Positions 34,567-43,494 of a stretch of DNA of 64,000 bases are shown in pieces (position 1 is the stretch's first letter; each line of letters opens with the position of its first letter). The notes under the pieces are model-generated. The model saw only the letters and a program-made list of their open reading frames with translations, was not told where the DNA came from and did not search any database. The stretch covers positions 16,273 through 80,272 of the forward strand of contig CBFDCC010000012.1 of the NCBI GenBank assembly GCA_965603205.1. Direction: 5' to 3'. The DNA is from Temperatibacter sp965603205. Lineage in GTDB: Bacteria; Pseudomonadota; Alphaproteobacteria; Sphingomonadales; Kordiimonadaceae. The position numbers and the translations under genes are program-made.

Positions 34567-36162
34567 ATGACTATGAACTATAACGATGACATTCAAAATG
34601 TTCAGGACCTTATCAGCGGTTACAATGGCACATGGGACGGCATCGATGCCGAATCAGTGGCTAGAATGCGTGCACAAAATCGCTTCCACTCAGGCCTTGA
34701 TATCGCGCGCTACACTGCTAAAATTATGCGGCAAGACATGGATGCCTATGATACTGATCCTGCCAACTACACCCAATCACTGGGGTGTTGGCACGGTTTT
34801 ATTGGCCAACAGAAGATGATTTCTATCAAGAAGCATTTCGGCAGCACAAAAGGCCGCTATCTTTACCTTTCGGGTTGGATGGTTGCTGCGCTGCGCTCTG
34901 AATTTGGTCCATTACCTGATCAGTCCATGCATGAGAAAACCTCTGTTCCTGCCTTGATCGAAGAGCTTTATACATTCCTCAAGCAGGCTGATTCCCGCGA
35001 ACTGGGTATGTTGTTTCGTGATCTGGACGCTGCCCCTGATGCAGGTCAGAAACAGGAAATCATGAACAAGATCGAGAATTTCCAGACCCATGTTGTGCCG
35101 ATTATCGCAGACATAGACGCTGGTTTCGGTAACGCGGAAGCGACCTATTTACTTGCAAAGAAAATGATCGAAGCTGGCGCTTGCGCGCTTCAGATCGAGA
35201 ACCAAGTGTCTGACGAAAAGCAGTGTGGCCATCAGGACGGTAAAGTAACTGTTCCTCATGAGGACTTCCTAGCAAAGGTTCGCGCCTGCCGCTATGCATT
35301 CCTTGAATTAGGCATTGAAGACGGCATTATCGTTACGCGTACTGACAGCCTTGGCGCTGGTCTGACCAAGCAGATTGCCTTTTCTAAAGAGCCTGGCGAT
35401 ATTGCCGATCAGTATAATTCATTCCTCGACTGCGAAGAAGTAGCCGCCGCTGATTTGGCGTCAAACGATGTAGTTATCAAGCGTGATGGCAAACTACTGC
35501 GCCCTAAGCGTTTACCGTCTAACTTGTTCCAGTTTAAGGCTGGAACTGGTGAAGATCGTTGCGTGCTTGATTGCATCAACTCATTGCAAAATGGTGCTGA
35601 CTTGTTGTGGATCGAAACAGAGAAGCCACATGTTGAGCAGATCGCAGGCATGGTTGACAGAATTCGTGAAGTTATTCCAAATGCGAAGCTGGTTTATAAC
35701 AACTCACCATCCTTCAACTGGACACTGAACTTCCGCCAACAGATATTCGACACATGGCAAGCTGAAGGCAAAGATGTATCATCCTACGACCGTGCTAAAC
35801 TGATGAGCATTGACTATGATGAGACTGAGCTTGCTACAGTGGCTGATGAGAAAATCCGCACCTTCCAGCGTGATAGTGCTAAACGCGCAGGTATCTTCCA
35901 CCACCTGATCACGCTGCCGACCTACCATACAGCGGCACTGTCTACAGACAATTTGGCAAAGCGTTACTTCGGCGACGAAGCGATGCTTGGTTATGTTAAG
36001 CAGGTTCAACGTGAGGAAATTCGCCAAGGTATCGCTTGTGTGAAACACCAAAATATGGCTGGCTCAGATATAGGTGACGACCATAAAGAGTATTTCGCAG
36101 GTGACGCTGCGCTAAAGGCTTCTGGCGACGACAACACAATGAATCAGTTCGCCGCTGAATAA
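34567..36162 (+). CDS. aceA: Isocitrate lyase
   Basis: Splits isocitrate into glyoxylate and succinate. At 531 aa it belongs to the longer isocitrate lyase subclass rather than the ~430-aa E. coli form. The catalytic loop reads DEKQCGHQDGK, a variant of KKCGH with the active Cys and His kept. Metal/substrate motifs IIADIDAGFGNA and IVTRTDSL are present. ATG 34567 follows AAAAGGAG at 8 bases; the frame from 34546 lacks an SD. Confidence 0.93.
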   Translation: MTMNYNDDIQNVQDLISGYNGTWDGIDAESVARMRAQNRFHSGLDIARYTAKIMRQDMDAYDTDPANYTQSLGCWHGFIGQQKMISIKKHFGSTKGRYLYLSGWMVAALRSEFGPLPDQSMHEKTSVPALIEELYTFLKQADSRELGMLFRDLDAAPDAGQKQEIMNKIENFQTHVVPIIADIDAGFGNAEATYLLAKKMIEAGACALQIENQVSDEKQCGHQDGKVTVPHEDFLAKVRACRYAFLELGIEDGIIVTRTDSLGAGLTKQIAFSKEPGDIADQYNSFLDCEEVAAADLASNDVVIKRDGKLLRPKRLPSNLFQFKAGTGEDRCVLDCINSLQNGADLLWIETEKPHVEQIAGMVDRIREVIPNAKLVYNNSPSFNWTLNFRQQIFDTWQAEGKDVSSYDRAKLMSIDYDETELATVADEKIRTFQRDSAKRAGIFHHLITLPTYHTAALSTDNLAKRYFGDEAMLGYVKQVQREEIRQGIACVKHQNMAGSDIGDDHKEYFAGDAALKASGDDNTMNQFAAE

Positions 36163-36212
36163 ATATTTAGACTTTACCTAAACCGAGCATCGTTCGGTTG
36201 ACACAGCAACTA

Positions 36213-36239
36213 GGGCATCCAATTGGATGCCCTTTTTTT
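36213..36239 (+). terminator. Rho-independent terminator of aceBA
   Basis: GGGCATCC-AATT-GGATGCCC followed by seven T. A second weaker hairpin, AACCGA/TCGGTT, lies just upstream at 36181-36199. Confidence 0.92.
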
Positions 36240-36340
36240 ATGAATTTCCTTGATATTTACAGAAACAAGTGATTCAACATTAATCAAACCTTGCCTTAAC
36301 TCTACAAATGTTCTATGTTTGTTCTACATTAGGAAATGAT

Positions 36341-37078
36341 ATGTCGGAAAACTCTGCAATTGAATGGACCAATTCAACTTGGAACCCTGTAACAGGGTGT
36401 GACAAGATAAGTCCTGGCTGTGATAATTGCTATGCAGAACGGTTTTCCGAACGTTTTCGTGGCACAAAAAATCACCCATTTGAGAATGGATTTGACCTAC
36501 AACTTAGACCAGAAAGAATAGATCAACCAAGCCTCTGGAAAAAGCCTAGAATGATATTCGTAAATTCCATGAGTGATTTATTCCATAAAAGTGTTCCTAC
36601 AGCATTTATACATAAAGTTTTTGACTCAATGGAAAAAGCAAACTGGCATACATTCCAAGTCTTAACAAAACGCAGTTCTTTAATGAAAAAGTTCATTAAT
36701 TCTCGTTATATTGATAGACCAGCACCTGATCATATTTGGCTAGGCGTGTCTTTAGAAGATGGAAAACGAAAATCTAGAATAAAGCATCTTCAAGGTGCCA
36801 ATGCATCTGTTAGGTTTTTATCAGTAGAGCCTTTACTCGGAAAAATTGGCAAAATAGACTTGTCCGATATACACTGGGTTATAGTAGGAGGGGAAAGTGG
36901 GCCAGGCTACAGACCTATGAATATTAACTGGGCGCGTGAAGTAAGAGATGAGTGCGTGAATGCCAAGGTAGCTTTCTTCTTTAAACAATGGGGTGGTTAT
37001 AGACCAAAATCAAACGGTCGAGAGTTAGATGGGGAAACTTGGAATGAATTTCCTCATCTGGAGACTAAACAAGCTTAA
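36341..37078 (+). CDS. DUF5131 / phage Gp37-Gp68 family three-Cys-motif protein
   Basis: A 245-aa protein with the family's N-terminal IEWTNSTWNPVTGC and a three-Cys cluster, Cys20-x6-Cys27-x2-Cys30 (GCDKISPGCDNC), resembling a widened radical-SAM motif. Later conserved blocks are FVNSMSDLFH, WLGVSLED, FLSVEPLLG, VIVGGESGPG and FFKQWGG. ATG 36341 follows AGGA. Members occur in phages and mobile DNA next to TcmP, exactly as here, 20 bases ahead. Base composition is clearly more AT-rich than aceA and coaBC. Enzymatic role is not established; radical-SAM-like chemistry is a hypothesis. Confidence 0.88.
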   Translation: MSENSAIEWTNSTWNPVTGCDKISPGCDNCYAERFSERFRGTKNHPFENGFDLQLRPERIDQPSLWKKPRMIFVNSMSDLFHKSVPTAFIHKVFDSMEKANWHTFQVLTKRSSLMKKFINSRYIDRPAPDHIWLGVSLEDGKRKSRIKHLQGANASVRFLSVEPLLGKIGKIDLSDIHWVIVGGESGPGYRPMNINWAREVRDECVNAKVAFFFKQWGGYRPKSNGRELDGETWNEFPHLETKQA

Positions 37079-37098
37079 TATTTTATTTTGAGGGTTAA

Positions 37099-38256
37099 AT
37101 GCTTTCTGACAAAGACTATAAAGACAATCCACAGACGTATGTAAAACATGTTTTCTTAGAGTATTATCTGGGGCGAGTAGCTTATAATATTTTTTCTTTC
37201 AAACCTGACATTGTCTATGTTGATGGATTTTCTGGTCCATGGAAGTCTAATGATGAACAATATGGAGACACCTCATTCGCCATTGCAATATCTGAATTAA
37301 AAAAGGCACGCCGAAACTGTAGTAATGCTTATTCTGTCAAGAAAGTACGCTGCTTTTTTACAGAAGAAAATACTAAATCATATAACGAATTAGTAAAGTA
37401 TACATCATCAGTAAAAGGCATAGATTGTAAATGCTATAATGGTCTATTTGTTGACGCCATTAATGAGGCTATCAAATATATTGATAAATCATTTTCATTT
37501 TCGTTTATAGACCCTATAGGTTTTACTGGCTTTGGAATGAATTCAATAAAGCCTTTATTGTCACTCAGAGGAGAAGTATTAATTAATTTTATGTATACTC
37601 AACTGAATAGGTTTATCGACCATCCAGATCCTGAACAACAGAAAAACTATGATGAGTTATTTGGTTACAGTGAGTGGAATGATGATATTAAGCATTTAGA
37701 ATCTACCGGACAATCTCGAGAAAATGCGATACTTCAAACATATTGCGCGGCACTAAAAAAAGCTGGGAACTATAAACATGTAACCAGCACACGAATTCTA
37801 TTTGGAACTAAGAACAGAACATATTTTTACCTCATTTATGCTACCCACCACCCTAAAGGCTTAATAGAATTTCGTAAAGCAGAACAGGTCATGCTAGAAG
37901 AGCAGGAACATGTCAGAAATTTAGCAAAATTAAAAAAGACTATGGACACCTCCAAGACATTAGATTTATTTGCACCAGAAGAAGAGATTCAAAGCAATAC
38001 ACGCAAATCGACACTAGACTCCAGAAATGAAAATTTAATGCATGCCAGAGAGATGCTATTACAGATGTTAAGTTCAGGGCCTCTGAGCTACATGGAGACT
38101 CTTACTATGCTAGAAATTCCTTATGTCAGTGAAAATGATATGAAAGATATTGTTGGTAACTTATATGACCAAAAGAAAATAACTATGATCAATCGCAAAC
38201 CAAAACAAAGGCGCTTTGGTAAAGACCATACGATTGCACTAATCAGCCCTCAATGA
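37099..38256 (+). CDS. tcmP: Three-Cys-motif partner protein TcmP
   Basis: A 385-aa protein of the TcmP family, named for its association with the Gp37/Gp68-type three-Cys protein encoded just upstream. Characteristic blocks are VKHVFLEYYLGRV, DIVYVDGFSGPW (near residue 40, like the nucleotide loop of a Rossmann-type methyltransferase), FSFIDPIGFTGFGM (near 135) and EVLINFMYTQLNRF. Residues about 310-385 look like a winged-helix domain. Activity is unknown. Composition is AT-rich and suggests transfer. The last 14 bases overlap the convergent coaBC gene, so the pair is inserted right against that gene's 3' end. Confidence 0.85.
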   Translation: MLSDKDYKDNPQTYVKHVFLEYYLGRVAYNIFSFKPDIVYVDGFSGPWKSNDEQYGDTSFAIAISELKKARRNCSNAYSVKKVRCFFTEENTKSYNELVKYTSSVKGIDCKCYNGLFVDAINEAIKYIDKSFSFSFIDPIGFTGFGMNSIKPLLSLRGEVLINFMYTQLNRFIDHPDPEQQKNYDELFGYSEWNDDIKHLESTGQSRENAILQTYCAALKKAGNYKHVTSTRILFGTKNRTYFYLIYATHHPKGLIEFRKAEQVMLEEQEHVRNLAKLKKTMDTSKTLDLFAPEEEIQSNTRKSTLDSRNENLMHAREMLLQMLSSGPLSYMETLTMLEIPYVSENDMKDIVGNLYDQKKITMINRKPKQRRFGKDHTIALISPQ

Positions 38257-39655
38257 CCCGCTCCACTATCAATGCTGCCACCTGATCCTTTGGGGCCTTA
38301 GCAAAGGTATCAACATTATCACTGGTGATAATATGCACGGTGTTACTGTCACCGCCCATAACGCCGCCACTAACATCATTAGCAATAATCCAGTCACAGC
38401 CTTTGCGTTTACGCTTGGCCGTTGCATGTTCAATCACTTTTTCAGTTTCAGCGGCAAAACCGATAACCAGCTTAGGGCGGCCTTTTTTAAGCTGAGAGAC
38501 GGTTGCGAGAATATCAGGGTTTTCTGCAAGTTCTAACGTTGGCAATCCGCCTTTTTCTTTCTTCATTTTTTGATCAACCTCGCCTACCGTGCGCCAATCT
38601 GCCACCGCCGCCACAAAGATCGCGATGTCTGCGGGCAATGCCTGCATCACCGCATCATTCATCTGTCGCGCCGATTCTACGTCGATTCGTTTTCCTTTTT
38701 TGGCGAGTCCTTTTGGAGTCTCTAAAGCCACAGGCCCCGCCACAAGTGTCACATCAGCGCCAGCATCGACTAATGCACGGGCTATGGCGAACCCTTGCTT
38801 GCCCGATGACCTGTTGGCGATATAGCGCACAGGGTCGATAGGTTCATGGGTTGGCCCCGCCGTGATAATCACTCTTTTACCAGATAGTTGTTTCGGTTTC
38901 GAAATAATAAAATGGTCTTTGACCGCACAGACAATATCCATCACCTCTGCCAAACGACCAGCCCCCACTTCACCGCACGCCAGCATACCAGCGCCAGGCT
39001 CAACAAAATGAATACCATCTGATTTTAATGTCGCTATATTACGCTGTGTCGCCTTATGCGCCCACATCTGCGTGTTCATTGCGGGTACTACCATCACAGG
39101 CTTGTCCGTGGCTAACAGCAACGTACTTGCCAGATCATTTGCCATACCTTGCGCCATCTTCGCCATCAAATCAGCCGTGGCAGGTGCAATCACAATCAAA
39201 TCATTATCACGACTAAGGCGGATATGCCCCATCTCGCTTTCTTCCTTTAAATCAAAAAGGTCCATATAACATTGATTGCTCGACAAGGATGCCACCGACA
39301 AAGGGGTGATAAATTCTGCGCCGCCCTTGGTTAGCACACCCGTGACACATGCGCCTTCATCCTGCAAGCGACGGATAAGATCGAGTCCCTTATAGGCCGC
39401 AATACCGCCCGCAATGATTAACAATATTTTTTTGCCGCACAAAGCACCAGAAACCACAGCAGGTGTGCCGCTATCCACTTGCATCACCGCTTCTAATTTC
39501 ATCAAAGTGTCAGCGCTTGGGTTCCAGTCGCCTTCCCAAAAACTACGCAGCGTGTTGGGGGCCAAGCCTGCTTTTTTAGCAAAGGCGGTTTTACTAAGAT
39601 TATATTGCCGCACAAAGGCACGACAATGCTCTATTGATTGTATTATATTGCTCAT
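38243..39655 (-). CDS. coaBC: CoaBC bifunctional enzyme with N-terminal XRE-type HTH
   Basis: Two steps of coenzyme A synthesis: phosphopantothenate-cysteine ligase and phosphopantothenoylcysteine decarboxylase. The CoaC domain (about 72-245) has MGHIRLSR, the PAMNTQMW motif and the catalytic-Cys loop GMLACGEVGAGRL. The CoaB domain (about 255-470) has TAGPTHEPIDPVRYIANRSS and the ADWR...KMKK lysine region. Residues 1-65 are extra and read as a Cro/C1-type helix-turn-helix (LSKTAFAKKAGLAPNTLRSF then NPSADTLMKLEAVM). The frame is continuous, with no strong SD at an internal start, so the fusion appears real. Confidence 0.9.
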   Translation of the reverse strand: MSNIIQSIEHCRAFVRQYNLSKTAFAKKAGLAPNTLRSFWEGDWNPSADTLMKLEAVMQVDSGTPAVVSGALCGKKILLIIAGGIAAYKGLDLIRRLQDEGACVTGVLTKGGAEFITPLSVASLSSNQCYMDLFDLKEESEMGHIRLSRDNDLIVIAPATADLMAKMAQGMANDLASTLLLATDKPVMVVPAMNTQMWAHKATQRNIATLKSDGIHFVEPGAGMLACGEVGAGRLAEVMDIVCAVKDHFIISKPKQLSGKRVIITAGPTHEPIDPVRYIANRSSGKQGFAIARALVDAGADVTLVAGPVALETPKGLAKKGKRIDVESARQMNDAVMQALPADIAIFVAAVADWRTVGEVDQKMKKEKGGLPTLELAENPDILATVSQLKKGRPKLVIGFAAETEKVIEHATAKRKRKGCDWIIANDVSGGVMGGDSNTVHIITSDNVDTFAKAPKDQVAALIVERVIEG

Positions 39656-39714
39656 AAGGCACCATTCATCACATTAATTTGCGATACAATACCATAAGCA
39701 ACATTTAAATGCTA

Positions 39715-41241
39715 TTAAAGAAGAATAATCTTTAGCGTCACTGCGCCAACAATTAACCCTGCCGCAAAGATAGTCAGGGGGGTGCTTGTGTCTTTTTCTG
39801 CTGCCTGAACGGCTTGATCTTGTGCCTCAGCCATATCTAAGAAACGCTCTAGTCGTGCTGGCAAACGCTCCAACAGCCGCGGCAAGTCATTTAAAAAGTC
39901 CGCAAGGCGCACTTCTGGTGATAGATTTTCCCGCACCCATTCCTCTAGAACAGGGCGTGAAATATCCCACATATTGGCGCGCGCATCTAGGTGAAGCGCC
40001 ATACCCTCTGCCATCACCATTGTACGCTGTAGCATCAACAGTTGGGGCTGGGCTTTCATCTCAAATTGTTCTGTCGTGGCAAAAAGCTGGCCTAGTAAGT
40101 CACCAACCGAAATCTCCTCAACAGGCAAATCCATGATTGGGTCCGCAATTGCGCGCAGCGCCTCTGTGAAGGCTTCCACATCCTGATCAAGGGGTATATA
40201 ACCCGCGTCAAAATGCACTTCGGCGACACGTTTATAATCTCGTTTTATAAACCCATATAATATTTCGGCAAAGAAACGACGTTCGGTTTTACTGAGCCTG
40301 CCCATAATACCAAAATCAACGGCGGCAATAGTTCCGTCCTTCTCAACCAGTAAATTACCCTGATGCAAGTCAGCGTGGAAAAATCCGTCCCTGAGCGCTT
40401 GCTTTAAAAAAATCTGCACAATATTAGACGATAAAGCCTGCATATCATGACCCGCAGCTTTAATCGCGTCCACATCGTTAAAGCGAATACCATCCACCCA
40501 CTCTATAGTCATCACCTGCTCGCTCGTTTTTGCCCAATCAATTTTAGGGATGCGGTAACCCACCTCACCCTGCATATTGTGTGCTAACTCAGTCGCCGCA
40601 GCAGCCTCTGTGCGCAGATCCATTTCCTCAACGGTGCTGGCACGAAGGGTCTCAACCACAGCTGTTAACCTAAGCCGCCGCGCATCGGGCACATGACGCT
40701 CTGCCACTGCTGCTAGCCATTGAAATAAATCTAGGTCACGATTGAAACGCCTTTTAATCTCGGGGCGCAAAACTTTCACGGCCACCACATCGCCGCTCAC
40801 CGTTATTGCCTTATGCACCTGCGCGATAGAGGCCGCCGCCACAGGCACGCTGTCAAATTCAGCAAAATGCTCACTCAGCAAACCACCAAGACTGTCTTCT
40901 ATTATAGACTTAGCTATCTCGCCGTCAAAGGGCGGTAAGCGATCTTGTAATGTCGATAACCCACGCGCCAACTCACTGCCCACCACATCAGGGCGTGTGG
41001 CCAGCGTTTGTCCTAACTTAATATAAGCAGGCCCCATGGTGGATAAAGCCACAGCTAAGCGTTCGCCATCACAGTCCGGCAGGCCGCGTTTTCGTGGCAC
41101 AAAAAATGTTGTTACCCTAAGGGTTCGCGGCATCCACTGGGGCATCATTGGCATATCAGCCAGTGCGCGCAAAGCACCGTGACGCCTAAAGGCCAGCGCC
41201 AAACGATATAATTCCAGTAAATGTTTCATAGTCGAAAGCAT
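39715..41241 (-). CDS. ubiB: UbiB-family ATPase/kinase-like ubiquinone biosynthesis protein
   Basis: A 508-aa atypical protein-kinase-like protein needed for ubiquinone synthesis. The KxGQ motif (YIKLGQTLATRPDVV) is present, with VPVAAASIAQVHKA (A-rich loop), VAVKVLRP (invariant Lys), FHADLHQGNLLV and VDFGIMGRL. Two C-terminal hydrophobic segments include the last TIFAAGLIVGAVTLKIILL. The frame opens at 41277 inside ubiE, but the probable ATG is 41241, one base after the ubiE stop (TAACATG); ATG 41229 is also possible. Confidence 0.93.
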   Translation of the reverse strand: MLSTMKHLLELYRLALAFRRHGALRALADMPMMPQWMPRTLRVTTFFVPRKRGLPDCDGERLAVALSTMGPAYIKLGQTLATRPDVVGSELARGLSTLQDRLPPFDGEIAKSIIEDSLGGLLSEHFAEFDSVPVAAASIAQVHKAITVSGDVVAVKVLRPEIKRRFNRDLDLFQWLAAVAERHVPDARRLRLTAVVETLRASTVEEMDLRTEAAAATELAHNMQGEVGYRIPKIDWAKTSEQVMTIEWVDGIRFNDVDAIKAAGHDMQALSSNIVQIFLKQALRDGFFHADLHQGNLLVEKDGTIAAVDFGIMGRLSKTERRFFAEILYGFIKRDYKRVAEVHFDAGYIPLDQDVEAFTEALRAIADPIMDLPVEEISVGDLLGQLFATTEQFEMKAQPQLLMLQRTMVMAEGMALHLDARANMWDISRPVLEEWVRENLSPEVRLADFLNDLPRLLERLPARLERFLDMAEAQDQAVQAAEKDTSTPLTIFAAGLIVGAVTLKIILL

Positions 41242-41242
41242 G

Positions 41243-42034
41243 TTAAATCTTGTACCCACTATGAATGGCAACAACACCTGTGCTCATACTGCGATAGGAT
41301 ACGCGCTCAAACCCACCAGCGGCGATCATCTCAGCAAATTTATCCTTGCTTGGAAATTTACGAATCGATTCAACCAGATACTGATAGCTCTCGGCGTCAC
41401 CTGCTACCATACTGCCGAATTTGGGGATCAGATTAAAACTATAGCTGTCATAAAGATTTTGTAGGATAGGCACCACTTGCGGACTAAATTCTAACACCAA
41501 GAAACGCCCGCCAGGTTTTAACACGCGGTAAGCATCCGCAATCGCCTGATCAACATGGGTTACATTGCGAATACCAAAGGCAATGGTATAGGCATCAACG
41601 CTGGCATCTGGCACAGGCAACTTTTGTGCGTCGCCGCAAACAAATTTAGCGCGATCGCTATAACCACTATCAGCTGCGCGCGCCTTGCCTACCCGCAGCA
41701 TTTCGGCGTTAATATCAGCGACCGTTACCTTGCCGCCCTCACAGGCATCAAGAAATCTAAAAGCAATATCGCCTGTGCCACCCGCCACATCCAACAGATG
41801 CATACCTGCGCGTGGGTTCAGCGTATCAATCAATGAATTTTTCCAAATGCGGTGTACACCAACACTCATCACATCATTCATAATGTCATATTGATCGGCC
41901 ACATTATTAAAGACACCACGCACCATGCTTGCTTTTTCAGCTTGGTCTACGGTTTTAAACCCAAAATGGGTGGTGCTGCCTGCCAATGTATCTTGTTGTG
42001 TATCTTGTTTTTGCATTGTATCAACTTGCATCAT
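41243..42034 (-). CDS. ubiE: Ubiquinone/menaquinone C-methyltransferase
   Basis: SAM-dependent C-methylation of the quinone ring. Its 263 residues include the family opener TTHFGFKTVDQAEKASMVRG, SAM motif LLDVAGGTGDIAF, DAYTIAFGIRN and VLKPGGRFLVLEF. It is immediately upstream of ubiB, an arrangement conserved in proteobacteria, and divergent from mutM. The first ~18 residues (Gln/Asp/Met-rich) are extra to the core, so the true start may be a later ATG. Confidence 0.94.
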   Translation of the reverse strand: MMQVDTMQKQDTQQDTLAGSTTHFGFKTVDQAEKASMVRGVFNNVADQYDIMNDVMSVGVHRIWKNSLIDTLNPRAGMHLLDVAGGTGDIAFRFLDACEGGKVTVADINAEMLRVGKARAADSGYSDRAKFVCGDAQKLPVPDASVDAYTIAFGIRNVTHVDQAIADAYRVLKPGGRFLVLEFSPQVVPILQNLYDSYSFNLIPKFGSMVAGDAESYQYLVESIRKFPSKDKFAEMIAAGGFERVSYRSMSTGVVAIHSGYKI

Positions 42035-42117
42035 ATGAAGGTTATCTATTTAATTAACGCGACCATAATATAGCGGCCTATTAATTACTATATAAATAGC
42101 ACGGAGAAGAAATTATA

Positions 42118-42957
42118 ATGCCTGAGTTGCCAGAGGTCGAAACAGTCAAACGCGGCATTGCCCCAGCATTAGAAGGCAACGTCATTAGCTTTGCTGAAAA
42201 ATTCAGACCTAATTTACGCATAGCCATGCCAGAAGATTTTAGTGAGCGCCTGACAGGTAAGCGCGTGGCCAAACTGCATAGACGCTCTAAATATATACTC
42301 ATCGAGATGGAAGACGGCCTTGTTATCATCTTGCATCTGGGCATGTCGGGCAAAGTGACTTTATATAATCGCGCCACGGATACGATCCCAGAGCGCGGCA
42401 AGCATGATCATGTTATTCTAGAAACAGACAAAGGCATTAGACTAGTTTACACGGACCCGCGCCGCTTTGGTATTATTACCTTCACCCATGTAGATGAGGC
42501 AGATAACCACAAGTTACTGGCAGGCATCGGCCCTGAACCCCTTGGTAATGATTTTAACAGCGATACGCTCAAAAGAGCGTTTGAAAACAAAAAATCCCCG
42601 ATCAAAACAGCCTTACTTGATCAGCGAATCGTCGCAGGGCTTGGCAATATATATGTCTGCGAAGTTTTATGGCGTGTGGGTATCCACCCAGCCACCGCCG
42701 CACACAAGATCACACCTGATCAAATAGAGATAATTGTACCCACGATCAGAACTGTCTTGCTTGAGGCTATTGAGGCAGGCGGGTCTACGTTAAAGGATTA
42801 TGCCCGCGCTGATGGTGAGCTTGGATACTTCCAGCATAGCTTCAGAGCTTATGGTCGTGAAAAGGAGCCTTGCTTAAATGAGGCTTGTGATGGCACTATC
42901 GAGAGAATCACACAATCGGGGCGCTCCACTTTCTTTTGCTCTGCTTGTCAAAAATAA
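42118..42957 (+). CDS. mutM: Formamidopyrimidine-DNA glycosylase
   Basis: Excises 8-oxoguanine and formamidopyrimidines and cleaves the abasic site. The 279-aa protein starts MPELPEVETVKRGI, with catalytic Pro2 and Glu3 after Met removal. HRRSKYILIE carries the catalytic Lys, and GLGNIYVCEVLW and a C-terminal zinc finger (CLNEAC ... FCSAC) follow. The intercalation/helix-two-turn-helix region is intact. It is followed 10 bases later by a small secreted orphan. Confidence 0.95.
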   Translation: MPELPEVETVKRGIAPALEGNVISFAEKFRPNLRIAMPEDFSERLTGKRVAKLHRRSKYILIEMEDGLVIILHLGMSGKVTLYNRATDTIPERGKHDHVILETDKGIRLVYTDPRRFGIITFTHVDEADNHKLLAGIGPEPLGNDFNSDTLKRAFENKKSPIKTALLDQRIVAGLGNIYVCEVLWRVGIHPATAAHKITPDQIEIIVPTIRTVLLEAIEAGGSTLKDYARADGELGYFQHSFRAYGREKEPCLNEACDGTIERITQSGRSTFFCSACQK

Positions 42958-42967
42958 GGGTTAAACA

Positions 42968-43342
42968 ATGCGTTACCTCATAATTATCTTCAGTGCATGC
43001 TTGTATATTGCTAGCTTTAATGGACCTGCAATGGCTCAAGATACCTTTTTAGAAGGCTTTCCTGACATCCCCCATTTAGATGATTTTGATATTATTGACG
43101 ATAGCCTAATGGTCTTTGATAGTGCCAGCGGCACCGTGGCTGAGGTAAGCATGTATACAGGCAAATCCATCACTGAAGGGTTAACAGCCTATAAGGATAG
43201 CCTTGGCGGGCTTGGTTGGAGCTGTGCACGCGTTAAAAGCCGAATCTCTTGTGAGCGCGATGGCTTTCTTCTTACAATCATTGCGAGCCAAGACAAAGAA
43301 AAGAGAGCGCGTGTGACATTACGCAGTGAACCAAAAAGCTAA
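42968..43342 (+). CDS. Conserved secreted hypothetical protein
   Basis: A 124-aa protein with a clear signal peptide (RYLIIIFSACLYIASFNGPAMA, cleavage before QDTF). The mature domain is small and alternating beta-rich (DSLMVFDSASGTVAEVSMYTG, then YKDSLGGLGWSCARVKSRISCERDG). Its two Cys could pair. Small secreted proteins of this kind are known after mutM in other alphaproteobacteria. Function unknown. Confidence 0.8.
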   Translation: MRYLIIIFSACLYIASFNGPAMAQDTFLEGFPDIPHLDDFDIIDDSLMVFDSASGTVAEVSMYTGKSITEGLTAYKDSLGGLGWSCARVKSRISCERDGFLLTIIASQDKEKRARVTLRSEPKS

Positions 43343-43494
43343 ATATTTAAAAGATGTTAGCCTACTAGCGCACTAGAATGACTCATGCTGGCTAATTTTA
43401 GGCTTTTCTTTCTACCTTTTAGGCAGTAGGACTCTTGCAAATATATTGGCCAATAGAGATAGGCTGATCCATAACAACAACAGGGTAAACCCTT

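Noticed and set aside
36163..38256. Direct repeats or att sites bounding the DUF5131-TcmP pair
   Set aside because: None was recognised on either side, so a site-specific integration event is not claimed.
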